Positions 7,781-15,980 of a stretch of 52,389 bases of DNA are shown one piece after another. The stretch is from the NCBI GenBank assembly GCA_002256935.1, contig NCGL01000012.1:1-52389 (forward strand), given 5' to 3'. A program made the position numbers and the translations under genes. How positions within the stretch are numbered: the first letter of the stretch is position 1; every line of letters starts with the position of its first letter. A model generated the notes under the pieces. The model was not told the DNA's origin. It did not search any database and saw nothing but the letters and a program-made list of their open reading frames with translations. Origin of the DNA: Bdellovibrio sp. 28-41-41. GTDB taxonomy: Bacteria; Bdellovibrionota; Bdellovibrionia; Bdellovibrionales; Bdellovibrionaceae.

Positions 7781-8869
7781 TTAAACCAATGCCTTGCCGA
7801 AAAGTTGCACCAAAAACAGGAAGCCTAAACTAACCGCCCACAAAACAGTAAGCAGAACATACAGCTGATGGAAATCTTTAATAAAGATTCCCATCTCTGA
7901 TCCAACTGGAGATTTCAAATTCTGAAATGTCGATCGCGATCTATAAGTAAAAATGGCACACAGAACGACGGTCGAAATCCAGTAGAGCCAGTGTGAATAC
8001 ACGGCATGAAATGCAGCAAACAATAGAATACTTGCGATCCAAAGGCCCAGAATTAAATCTTTACCTCTATCAAAACCTAGCCAAGTGATGCCATTTCTAA
8101 TTTTAGCTACCGACGCTTCCATGATGACTTCAAAGTTTTGAAGTTGGATTCGGTAAAATACAACCACGCCCCAAACTAAACCAAATAAAAACGTCTGTGT
8201 TGATGAAACCCCTCGAATAGATAATTCAAAACCAACACTCAAGATCGGGCCAAGTAACAATGACCAGCCTAAGTCACCCAACATATGCGAGCGAAATGAT
8301 TGACGCTGGCGAAGTACCGCCCAGAATATAATTACGGTCGCACACGCCATCGCCGCCAACGTAATTGGAAATGCAATAACTATTGGAATGCCCATTACTA
8401 CCGAGGCTGCAAAGAATAAATATGAAAATTGCTTTACCCGATACGCGCTGACCCAACCCAAACTCACAGGCTTCGTCGCTGTCTTTTTCAAAATACGATC
8501 AAGGCCAATCATATGATCAATGTAATCGGCTCTTAAGTTGACGGCTAGAAACAAGCAGGTCACTGACAACCATGACAATAACAAGGTAATCTCATCTACG
8601 ACATAGGCATTTAGCCAAGCCGTCGCAACCACATAAAAAATGGGGAAGAAGAAATATAGAAATTTATTTAATTTCAACAAAGGAACAATCTTCTGTTTTA
8701 AAGAAATCGAGGCAAACTCGCTCATTTCTTTAAGTTCGAATGTCACCATTTCCAATTCTGTATTGATGTTTTGCGATTCCACGGGGACGGCACGAAAATT
8801 ACTTACTCGATTTTCAATATATTTTTGAAAGTCTGGAGAATCCTTCTTAACTGTAATAAACTTATCCAA
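7781..8869 (-). CDS. UbiA-like prenyltransferase homologue, second motif degenerate
   Basis: 362 residues: a soluble N-terminal 70 residues, then about eight or nine membrane helices. The first Asp motif of UbiA/MenA enzymes is present (NLRADYIDHMIGLD, spacing N-x3-D-Y-x-D-x3-G-x-D). The second Asp-rich motif appears eroded: at the expected position the sequence is NFEVIMEASVAKIRNG followed by TWLGF, with Glu in place of Asp. It starts with TTG (8869), with AGGA of the Shine-Dalgarno overlapping the stop region of the adjacent polyprenyl synthase gene, so the two are translationally close. It may attach a polyprenyl chain to an acceptor, or be a diverged paralogue of the MenA at 41853. Acceptor unknown. 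Confidence 0.6.
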   Translation of the reverse strand: MDKFITVKKDSPDFQKYIENRVSNFRAVPVESQNINTELEMVTFELKEMSEFASISLKQKIVPLLKLNKFLYFFFPIFYVVATAWLNAYVVDEITLLLSWLSVTCLFLAVNLRADYIDHMIGLDRILKKTATKPVSLGWVSAYRVKQFSYLFFAASVVMGIPIVIAFPITLAAMACATVIIFWAVLRQRQSFRSHMLGDLGWSLLLGPILSVGFELSIRGVSSTQTFLFGLVWGVVVFYRIQLQNFEVIMEASVAKIRNGITWLGFDRGKDLILGLWIASILLFAAFHAVYSHWLYWISTVVLCAIFTYRSRSTFQNLKSPVGSEMGIFIKDFHQLYVLLTVLWAVSLGFLFLVQLFGKALV

Positions 8870-8871
8870 GT

Positions 8872-9822
8872 TTATTTCCTACGCCAGTATAGCAAATCAG
8901 GAAGTGGCTTTAAGAATTTTACCAGTTCTTGCTCTGAGGGTTGCAATTGTTCTTTTAATTTCTCAAGCAGATGATTGTACAATTTAATCTTTTGAGAATT
9001 GATTTCATCAAACTCTTTCAACAAGGCATCAAAAACCGCTTCCCCACCTAAGTTCAATTTAAACTCGCCCAAGCTTTGGCTCTGAACGATTTTAGAAATT
9101 TCATCACGAGAACGACCACGGCAAACAAATGTTCCAAATGAATTTAAATATTTAGATTTTAAGTCGCCAAGGATTGCTTTGTTTTCGCCATTACGAACAT
9201 CGTAATCCAATAAGTCATCACTACGTTGAAATAGCTGACCTAAAATAGATCCCATTTCTTCTAGTAAGCCGATCACTGTTTTATTTGGGTAACGACTCGC
9301 AACCAATGGAGCTTTCAAACACCATTTAAATAACGACGATGTTTTCAGTTCATGAATGCGATCGAGTTGTTCTAGTTGAATATAGAAATCGCCAACAACA
9401 GAATCTTGCAGCCATTCGCCTTCTAACAAGTCAGAAATCATTTCGGCTGTATATTGAACTAGGTCGATATTGCCGAAACGAGATAGATTAACCATCACGC
9501 GAGCTAACAGGTAATCCCCTGCTAAAACCGCATACTCAGGCGTATACTTAGTCCAAGCGGCGGGCTTTCCACGACGCAAATGCGAGCGATCGACAAGGTC
9601 ATCATGTAGCAACGAGGCGTTATGTATAAATTCGATGGTTTGAGCCAGCAACTTTTGAGTCTCGGTCGGAACCGATAAGCTTTGAGATGTCCATTTCACC
9701 AATTGAGAGCGAAAGCCTTTACCACCAGAGAATAAATCATCGTACAAACTATTTAGTTTTGGTAAATAGGCCGGAAAATCCTGAGGACTATAAATCTTTA
9801 AGTCTTGAGAGGCGAAAATCAA
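8872..9822 (-). CDS. Polyprenyl diphosphate synthase (trans-isoprenyl type)
   Basis: 316 residues. It elongates allylic diphosphates with isopentenyl diphosphate to make the side chain for quinones. Diagnostic motifs are all present: GGKGFRS (IPP binding, about 34-40), the first Asp-rich motif LLHDDLVDRSHLRRGKPA and the second motif FQRSDDLLDYD. A length of about 316 with a full DDxxD pair supports a long-chain (octaprenyl/heptaprenyl) enzyme; the product length cannot be read from sequence by eye. It is the first gene of a minus-strand operon running to 4838, with the UbiA-like gene 2 bases downstream. It likely supplies the prenyl chain used by MenA. Confidence 0.88.
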   Translation of the reverse strand: MIFASQDLKIYSPQDFPAYLPKLNSLYDDLFSGGKGFRSQLVKWTSQSLSVPTETQKLLAQTIEFIHNASLLHDDLVDRSHLRRGKPAAWTKYTPEYAVLAGDYLLARVMVNLSRFGNIDLVQYTAEMISDLLEGEWLQDSVVGDFYIQLEQLDRIHELKTSSLFKWCLKAPLVASRYPNKTVIGLLEEMGSILGQLFQRSDDLLDYDVRNGENKAILGDLKSKYLNSFGTFVCRGRSRDEISKIVQSQSLGEFKLNLGGEAVFDALLKEFDEINSQKIKLYNHLLEKLKEQLQPSEQELVKFLKPLPDLLYWRRK

Positions 9823-9990
9823 GGCGGCTCCTAAAAAATATATGAGAAGTTACGGTTAGCATAGATCAAGGGCCTTTACAATATATGCGAATGTTGTATG
9901 GTATTTTAAACATCGTTAAAGGATGCAGGTTGTCGCAGGCCCGCTACGCGGCTATAAAGGCAAAAAACAGGTAATAGAAAAGGTTCTAGA

Positions 9991-10443
9991 GTGAAAATTG
10001 AAGAAAAATTAATTCAAAATGGACTTAAATTTCAATGTCAGGGTTCTGGCAAGTGCTGCACGTCTCATGGAGAGTACGGTTTCGTATTTTTAACCTTGGA
10101 AGACCGGCGCCGTTTTGCCAAATACCTGAACATCACCACACGTGCTTTTACCCATAAATATTGCGAAAACCGCAGTGGAGTATGGCATCTAAAAGAAGAT
10201 CCCAAAGATACTGACTGTATGTTCCTTAAAAACAAGCAGTGCTCGGTTTACGAAGCCCGCCCAGTCCAATGCCGTACATGGCCGTTTTGGCCCGAAGTTC
10301 TGAACGCTAAAGCGTGGAAAAAGGATGTTGTTACTTTTTGCCCTGGAATTGGCAAAGGCCGCTTGTATTCGGCCGATGAAATTAAAACGATCGCCCAGCA
10401 ACAAAAGAAGTCTGAGGACGATCTAATAAAACCGCTCATTTAA
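9991..10443 (+). CDS. YkgJ-type zinc/iron-binding cysteine cluster protein
   Basis: 150 residues of the CxxCxxCC (YkgJ) family. The Cys sets are CQGSGKCC near the N-terminus and DCMFLKNKQCSVYEARPVQC in the middle, followed by a late Cys in FCPG. The RPVQCRTWPFWP segment is typical. The family is thought to bind a metal, but the reaction is not established. The start is GTG at 9991 with AAAGG upstream. It is divergent from the polyprenyl synthase; the 168 bases between them should hold both promoters. Confidence 0.85.
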   Translation: MKIEEKLIQNGLKFQCQGSGKCCTSHGEYGFVFLTLEDRRRFAKYLNITTRAFTHKYCENRSGVWHLKEDPKDTDCMFLKNKQCSVYEARPVQCRTWPFWPEVLNAKAWKKDVVTFCPGIGKGRLYSADEIKTIAQQQKKSEDDLIKPLI

Positions 10444-10500
10444 AAAGATAGCCTAACCGCAGATGTAAAAACCTATCTTAATAAAGCTGCGAAATTGTTT

Positions 10501-10530
10501 CCATTCGGGCTTAATTTGTCCTATCCTCCA
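10501..10530 (+). repeat. Bipartite motif, copy 1 (upstream of sod)
   Basis: CCATTCGGGCTT, seven variable bases, then CCTATCCTC. The same two blocks with the same 7-base gap recur at 12292. Located about 80 bases upstream of the superoxide dismutase start, so a promoter or operator element is possible. Confidence 0.45.
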
Positions 10531-10608
10531 AAAGTACAACACATAGATGACTATATCAGGAACTTGTATCTAGAATAGAGCCAGCTTCGTAGAAGCTAAG
10601 GAGTATTT

Positions 10609-11301
10609 ATGAAATTGTCCCTAGGTCTTTTGCCTTTGTTTTTTTATGGAATCATTCAAGCGGGAACGCTCAATCAGCTGAACAAAGAGCAAGCTCCATT
10701 TAAACTACCGGAATTAGGTTATAAAACTTCTGCTTTGGCCCCTGCTATTGATGAAGCCACCATGCAAACGCACCATGGTAAGCACCACAAAGCCTACGTC
10801 GATAAGCTGAATGGAGCCATGGCGGAGAACAAGAGCCAGATCTCTTTGCTTCAAATTCTAAAATCGACAAAAAATTTCTCAATGGCAGTTCGTAATAATG
10901 CCGGTGGACATTGGAATCATTCTTTCTTTTGGTCAATCTTATCTCCGGACGCTGGAAAATCGAAAATTTCAAAAGAGTTGGCGGCTCGAATCGATAAAGA
11001 TTTTGTTTCTTTGGAAAAGATGAAAGAGCAATTTGAAAAACAATCTCTTGATATTTTTGGTTCGGGATGGGCATGGCTTATTGTAGGTAAAGACGGTAGT
11101 TTAAAAATTACATCGACTCCAAACCAAGATAATCCTCTTATGGATGTAGTAGCACCACAGGGGCGTCCGATTTTAGGTCTCGATGTTTGGGAGCACGCGT
11201 ACTATTTGAACTATCAAAACAAAAGAGCCGATTATGTAAAAGCATTCTGGGGCCTAGTGAACTGGCAACAGGTTTCTGACTACTATAGCGAGAAACCATA
11301 A
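10609..11301 (+). CDS. Superoxide dismutase (Fe/Mn family), exported
   Basis: 230 residues. Converts superoxide to hydrogen peroxide and oxygen. A signal peptide (KLSLGLLPLFFYGIIQAG) precedes the mature protein, indicating periplasmic location. Metal ligands of the Fe/Mn family are visible: His in HHGKHHKAY, His in GGHWNHSFFW, and Asp/His in LDVWEHAYY. Gly-Gly before HWNH and Gln in TPNQDNP is the arrangement usual in Mn or cambialistic enzymes, so Mn is favoured but not certain. An AAGGAG Shine-Dalgarno precedes the ATG. Periplasmic location suggests defence against external superoxide. Confidence 0.9.
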   Translation: MKLSLGLLPLFFYGIIQAGTLNQLNKEQAPFKLPELGYKTSALAPAIDEATMQTHHGKHHKAYVDKLNGAMAENKSQISLLQILKSTKNFSMAVRNNAGGHWNHSFFWSILSPDAGKSKISKELAARIDKDFVSLEKMKEQFEKQSLDIFGSGWAWLIVGKDGSLKITSTPNQDNPLMDVVAPQGRPILGLDVWEHAYYLNYQNKRADYVKAFWGLVNWQQVSDYYSEKP

Positions 11302-11341
11302 TTGCCTTTTAAACTAAAGACTGAATCAGGGCACCCATCTA

Positions 11342-11847
11342 CTATTCTCGAATCGGGATCTTAATAAATCGAGCCCCGTTGTCTTCAGGTTTTGGCAAGC
11401 AACCAGCGTCGATATTGATTTGAACGCTAGGCAAAAGCAGGCGAGGCGCAGCTAAAGATTTGTCTCTGTTGCCAAAGGTCTTCCGTCAGGCAAATAATCA
11501 TGACCTACAAAAACACGATAGTCATCTGGAAGCGAATACAGCTTTTTGTGAATTGAATCAAACAAGTCGTCAGCGCTGCCAGCCGGAAAGTCACAACGTC
11601 CAGTGCCGTAGTCAGGCATAAACAAAGCATCACCGGTGAAAACGGCATCACCGATCACGTAACTGGCGCAGGCAGGAGTATGTCCTGGAGTAAATATAGT
11701 TTTAATATTCAAAGTTCCAGCCTTGAGAGTTTCTGTTTCATTTAGAAGAATATCAAATTGGCTGCCGTCGGTTTTAAATTTAGTATCTAGATTGAATACC
11801 GATTTGAATACCTTTTGAACATCAATTATCCGAGCCCCAAGCCCACT
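11342..11847 (-). pseudogene. Decayed metallo-beta-lactamase-fold hydrolase
   Basis: The middle piece (11847 down to 11452) encodes [15 protein letters not shown], then [30 protein letters not shown] and VFVGHDY, matching the persulfide-dioxygenase/glyoxalase-like branch of the fold. The expected C-terminus (APRLLLPSVQINIDAG, then PEDNGARFIKIPIRE) follows in a different frame at 11455-11342, so a deletion with frameshift has occurred after LATETNL. The N-terminal HxHxDH metal site is absent; upstream of 11848 is a stop and unrelated sequence. The product is presumably non-functional. Confidence 0.8.
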
Positions 11848-11990
11848 TTAGTTCTGTCGTTTTGATCGAGGCCAGAATAAGCTCTTTTTCAACAGCAAAG
11901 CTCGGTGACGATGCTTTTTTCTTTAGAAGACTTCTTTTTGCCGAGTTTAATCGTTCCCGTCTTTCCGTCAGATGATTTTTCTCAGCCACT
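11826..11990 (-). other. Unassigned short open frame in the decayed region
   Basis: A GTG-led frame of about 55 codons on the minus strand reads basic, helical sequence (TERRERLNSAKRSLLKKK, then [19 protein letters not shown]). It ends inside the metallo-beta-lactamase remnant. It matches nothing recognised and may be a fragment of another lost gene or chance coding. Confidence 0.2.
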
Positions 11991-12101
11991 GAGCGTCCGA
12001 ATAAATAGACTTTTAATACCAGTTCAGCTTCGACTTATGCTTTTTAGGTAATTTTCCTAAAAAAACTTTGTTTTTTGTCGCGAAGAACTCCGGTTTTTCA
12101 C

Positions 12102-12284
12102 TGCACGATTGACGTGGAAACCTGTTCCAAATGTGACGGCAAAATGAAAATTATTGCCGCCATCGAAGATCCAAAGGTGATTCGAAAAATCTTGGAACAC
12201 ATGGGTCTACCAACAAAGCCCCCGCCACTTTACCCAATCCAGTCACACAATTTTAACAAGGACTATAGAAAAGCTAGCTATTAG
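12102..12284 (+). pseudogene. C-terminal remnant of an IS91-family transposase
   Basis: The segment IDVETCSKCDGKMKIIAAIED followed by PKVIRKILEHMGLPTKPPPLYP is the characteristic C-terminal end of IS91-type (Y2, rolling-circle) transposases, with the CxxC pair and the IAAIEDP...IL-HLGLP ending. Only about 60 codons remain; the catalytic HUH/Y2 domain is missing and no terminus of the element can be identified. It shows that a mobile element once inserted here. Confidence 0.8.
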
Positions 12285-12291
12285 AAGTGAA

Positions 12292-12321
12292 CCATTCGGG
12301 CTTTAAAGTTCCTATCCTCAA
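12292..12321 (+). repeat. Bipartite motif, copy 2 (upstream of GGDEF remnant)
   Basis: CCATTCGGGCTT-N7-CCTATCCTC, matching the copy at 10501 in both blocks and in spacer length, while the spacer sequence differs. It ends where the GGDEF fragment begins. Confidence 0.45.
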
Positions 12322-12524
12322 TTATTTCGACAAAACTAATTCGTTCGAATGATTATTTTGCACGTTACGGTGGAGAAGAATTTGTCCTTATTACTCCATC
12401 AAAAAACCGACTCATTGTGAGTCATTTGGGTAACATGTTTAACCTGAGCAACACGTGTGCGCGTATTCGAAGAACTAAGTACCCTAAAGTTTACCCTAAA
12501 GTTTTTCTAGACTTTTGTCGATAG
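12318..12524 (+). pseudogene. GGDEF (diguanylate cyclase) fragment
   Basis: The frame in phase with 12351 reads IISTKLIRSNDYFARYGGEE then FVLITP, the core of a GGDEF domain with a GGEEF active-site motif. It then loses similarity (IVSHLGNMF) and ends with CARIRRTKYPKV, possibly the following helix. A 12-bp exact in-frame tandem duplication (12480-12491 and 12492-12503) lies just before the stop. No start, N-terminus or C-terminal half remains, so this is a relic of a c-di-GMP synthase gene. Confidence 0.7.
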
Positions 12525-12848
12525 AGAAACATGTTAATTAAAATGAGGTACGTACGTTAAGGTTAATATTATTTACAATTCTAGTTATATTTCAGGCAAG
12601 AACTAATAAATTAAACATCACAGGATATGGAATTGCAGAATAAATTTAATACAATAATGACAAAGTTAATTACTGATGCAGAGGCTCGAATGGGACAGGC
12701 ATTGGTTAATGAGGCAAATGTTTCTAATTGAGATTAATATTTACCAGGAATCAGCAGCTTAGATTTTTTTACAACATTTTTTATAATGAGTCTTGATTAT
12801 GTTACTATTCACTTATACCGAATATACAGTACGTCACTGGAGGATATA
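12525..12848. other. AT-rich intergenic stretch before the ELWxxDGT gene
   Basis: About 320 bases with no convincing gene. A 34-codon frame at 12627-12731 (MELQNKFNTIMTKLITDAEA...) has protein-like composition but no Shine-Dalgarno. GGAGG at 12839-12843 is the ribosome-binding site of the lipoprotein gene. The stretch likely holds that gene's promoter; no clear -35/-10 pair was identified. Confidence 0.4.
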
Positions 12849-15800
12849 ATGTTTAGGGCCAATAATTTAATGAAACTAGCGTTTGTTTTAGCAATAACCA
12901 TTTTTCTAAATGCTTGTTCAGGTGAAGTTTCTTTAAAAGAGGAAATCTCGCCAGTTAGTGATACAGAAAAACCCTCTCGTCCGACTTTCGTGACGCCTAT
13001 TAGTGCTATTTTTACAGACGAAAGTACTTACATTTACGACTGGATTTCTACGGATAATAATTCTGTTACTAGTTATAATATTAAAGTTTATGCAGGTGAA
13101 AATTGTCTTGGCTCTCCTATTTCTGAAATCAACCAGCAAGAAAATACTTTTAATACATTATTATGGAATGGTCCACGAACAATAAGTGTAATTGCTTACG
13201 ATCAAGCAGGCAATCAATCAGATTCCGCATGTTCATCTGAAGTTATAAAAAGAGGATTGAAGGCAATACATATTACAAAAACAGCAAGTTCGGCTTTTAA
13301 TTATATCCAAAGTGAAATCGTAATAATGAATGGAGTGAAATATTTTATTAACTATGCAAGGGAAACTGGTTACGAGCTATGGAAGAATGATGGCATAAAT
13401 CCATCTCAGATTGTAAAAGATATCTATGTTGGCCCCCATCATTCAACTCCGCAGAATTTGGTTATACTCGGGAACACAATATATTTTTCAGCAGATGATG
13501 GAATTCATGGACGTGAACTATGGAAATCCGATGGAACAGAGTCAGGTACGGTCCTTGTTAAAGATATCAATTTAGGGGCGATGGGATCGGATGTAAAAAA
13601 TATTTTTATTGCAGGTACTAAGTTATATTTTTCAGCAAGTGATGGTTCAACAAATAATGAACCTTGGATCAGTGATGGAACTGAAGCTGGCACAGCCTTA
13701 CTAAAGGATATCAACACCGGATCTTTATCTTCTAATCCTAATTCATTTTTTATTTTTAATAATGAAGTATTCTTTTTAGCTACAACAAGTGCCAATGGAA
13801 ACGAAATTTGGAAGTCCAATGGCACAGGTACTGGAACTGTATTATTCAAAGATATAAATCCAGGCGCCTTAAGTAGCTCGGCCCAAGCATTTACTATATT
13901 TAATGGCTTACTCTATTTTTCTGCATATAATGGCAGCCAATATCAATTCTTAAAAACTGATGGCACTATTAACAGTACGACTGAGGTTAAATCAAATTTT
14001 ACTATCCGAGAAATGAAGATTTTAAACAATAAACTAATTATGTCTGCAGCATTAGTTCCGGGGTTTGACATTGAGCTTTGGCAATCTGATGGATCTTTGG
14101 CCGGGACAGTATTAATTAAAAATATAAATTCAACAGCTAGTTCTTCAGCGAATTCCTTGACAATAATGTCGAATAAAATTTATTTTTGGGCTTATGGCAA
14201 TGGCACTGGTGGCGAACTTTGGAGCACTGATGGCACTGAGTCAGGTACAGTACTAGTTAAAGATATCAATGCTGGCCCCTCGCATTCTCTTTATGGATCC
14301 TATTCAGAAATGCATAATTTTGGATCAAATATACTATTTTTTGCTAATGATGGAGTTCATGGACTTGAGCTTTGGTCAACTGATGGAACTGAGTCTGGAA
14401 CTGCGATTTTTGCCGATTTCTTTAACGGAGTCGATAGTTCGTTTGTTAACATTGCAGGAAATCCAAAATTGAAATTAATCGATGGAATGGCATATTTTGT
14501 AGCAAACTCAGATTTCAATCAGATCTCTTGGTATGAAACAGATGGGTCAGCGGCTGGAACAAAAAGTATATTAAATGAAAGTGCTGTCATTTCTACACAA
14601 AGCACATATGGCGCTAAAATTTTTAACGGATCTATTTACTTTTTTACTACAGGCGGATGGCTTTTAGCAAAAAATTTACAAACTGGTGAAAGTATTCAGT
14701 TAGGTCAATTTGGCGGATCTGATGAATTTCTTGGTGAACTAAATGGAAAGCTCTATTTTATAGGTGGAAAAAATGATACTGGGCACGAAGTTTGGGAGAC
14801 CGATGGCACATTAGTTGGAACAAAAATTATTAAAGATTCTATCCCCGGAGTACCTGGCTTAAGTTTAGTTAGCTTATCTACTGACAGGTACTTGCCAAGT
14901 ATCGTTTTAAATAACCACCTTATATTTGCGGCTGTAACGTCGTTGTATGGAATTGAATTATGGAAAACTGATGGAACACCCGAAGGAACGGGATTAATTA
15001 AGGATATCTGGACTGGTGCAGATAGTGGATATTCTCAAACCTACGGTTCACCAGCTGTACTAAACGGAAAAATTTATTTTTCCGCCAGTGATAATGGATC
15101 AAATATTGAAGTTTGGTCTTCTGATGGCACTGACATTGGTACAAATATTTTAGGAGAAATTATGCCAGGAACAATTGATGCTTCTTCACCAGGCTTTTTT
15201 GTTAACTTGGGTAACTTAATCTATTTTGCTGCATATGACACAAGTGGATCTAGCAATCTTTATTCATCGAATGGCACAAGTATAACATTAGTAAAAGATT
15301 TTTCTCCTGGTTTTGGAGTTGTAGATAATATTATTGTACAGAATAATGTATTGTATTTCGGAGCTCATGATTCGACCTCTGGTGCAGAGCTTTGGAAATC
15401 AGACGGTACGACTTCTGGAACTTCTATTCTTAAGGATATCACACCAGGTGTTGACAACTCTTTTGGTAATTTAGTTTATCCATATCCTACTCAACTTGAT
15501 CAAAATAGGTTTATATTTTATACCGAAGTACTTGTTGGTGCTGATTATCATATGCAGCTTTGGTCTAGCGATGGAACAAGCTCTGGCACTCAGCTTGTTA
15601 AAACTTTCGGAAAATATTATCCTGATAGCATCCCCAAAAAAGCAGGGTCAAAAATTTATTTTAATATCCGAGACTCAACGGGGAAGGTCTATTTAATGTC
15701 TACAGATGGTACTCTTTTAAACACAAATGAAATCACGGGGTTTGATCCAGGCGACGAAGCGAGTATGGGATATGCTCCATATGGTTTTGTATTTGAATGG

Positions 15801-15869
15801 TTGGAAAAAGCTATTCTTTTATTAAATCGTCCTATAGATGGTAGTGATTTCTATATTGATTACAGGTAA
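12849..15869 (+). CDS. Large ELWxxDGT-repeat lipoprotein
   Basis: About 1006 residues from the ATG at 12849, which has GGAGG six bases upstream; an in-frame ATG at 12786 lacks one. The N-terminus is a lipoprotein signal (LAITIFLNAC), followed by a region resembling fibronectin III-like bacterial modules (DTEKPSRPTF ... AYDQAGNQSDSAC). The rest consists of about 16 repeats of roughly 48 residues with the core ELWxSDGTxxGTxLVKDI-pG, a motif known from presumed beta-propeller surface proteins. Function is unknown; a surface-exposed binding or adhesion role is inferred. The gene is visibly more AT-rich than its neighbours and is surrounded by decayed genes and an IS91 relic, which suggests horizontal acquisition. 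Confidence 0.85.
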   Translation: MFRANNLMKLAFVLAITIFLNACSGEVSLKEEISPVSDTEKPSRPTFVTPISAIFTDESTYIYDWISTDNNSVTSYNIKVYAGENCLGSPISEINQQENTFNTLLWNGPRTISVIAYDQAGNQSDSACSSEVIKRGLKAIHITKTASSAFNYIQSEIVIMNGVKYFINYARETGYELWKNDGINPSQIVKDIYVGPHHSTPQNLVILGNTIYFSADDGIHGRELWKSDGTESGTVLVKDINLGAMGSDVKNIFIAGTKLYFSASDGSTNNEPWISDGTEAGTALLKDINTGSLSSNPNSFFIFNNEVFFLATTSANGNEIWKSNGTGTGTVLFKDINPGALSSSAQAFTIFNGLLYFSAYNGSQYQFLKTDGTINSTTEVKSNFTIREMKILNNKLIMSAALVPGFDIELWQSDGSLAGTVLIKNINSTASSSANSLTIMSNKIYFWAYGNGTGGELWSTDGTESGTVLVKDINAGPSHSLYGSYSEMHNFGSNILFFANDGVHGLELWSTDGTESGTAIFADFFNGVDSSFVNIAGNPKLKLIDGMAYFVANSDFNQISWYETDGSAAGTKSILNESAVISTQSTYGAKIFNGSIYFFTTGGWLLAKNLQTGESIQLGQFGGSDEFLGELNGKLYFIGGKNDTGHEVWETDGTLVGTKIIKDSIPGVPGLSLVSLSTDRYLPSIVLNNHLIFAAVTSLYGIELWKTDGTPEGTGLIKDIWTGADSGYSQTYGSPAVLNGKIYFSASDNGSNIEVWSSDGTDIGTNILGEIMPGTIDASSPGFFVNLGNLIYFAAYDTSGSSNLYSSNGTSITLVKDFSPGFGVVDNIIVQNNVLYFGAHDSTSGAELWKSDGTTSGTSILKDITPGVDNSFGNLVYPYPTQLDQNRFIFYTEVLVGADYHMQLWSSDGTSSGTQLVKTFGKYYPDSIPKKAGSKIYFNIRDSTGKVYLMSTDGTLLNTNEITGFDPGDEASMGYAPYGFVFEWLEKAILLLNRPIDGSDFYIDYR

Positions 15870-15898
15870 AGTTTTTGAAAAAAACTTAATTGAACTTA

Positions 15899-15980
15899 CT
15901 ACTTCAAGCGATAGTCGCTAGGTAATATGCCTTCAAATCTCTTAAAGGTTGCAATGAATTTGGAAATAGAATTATTGCCT
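15899..15980 (-). pseudogene. C-terminal scrap of an AraC-type regulator
   Basis: Minus-strand frame ending at 15899 reads NSISKFIATFKRFEGILPSD then YRLK, which fits the last helix-turn-helix segment of AraC-family regulators (F-x3-FK-x2-G-x-P-x2-YR). Only about 25 codons remain and they run into the 3' end of the L,D-transpeptidase-like gene. Short, so the family call is tentative. Confidence 0.5.

Noticed and set aside
13505..13849. 114-codon minus-strand frame in the ELWxxDGT gene
   Set aside because: It is the complement of the repeats; the repeat periodicity creates long antisense frames.
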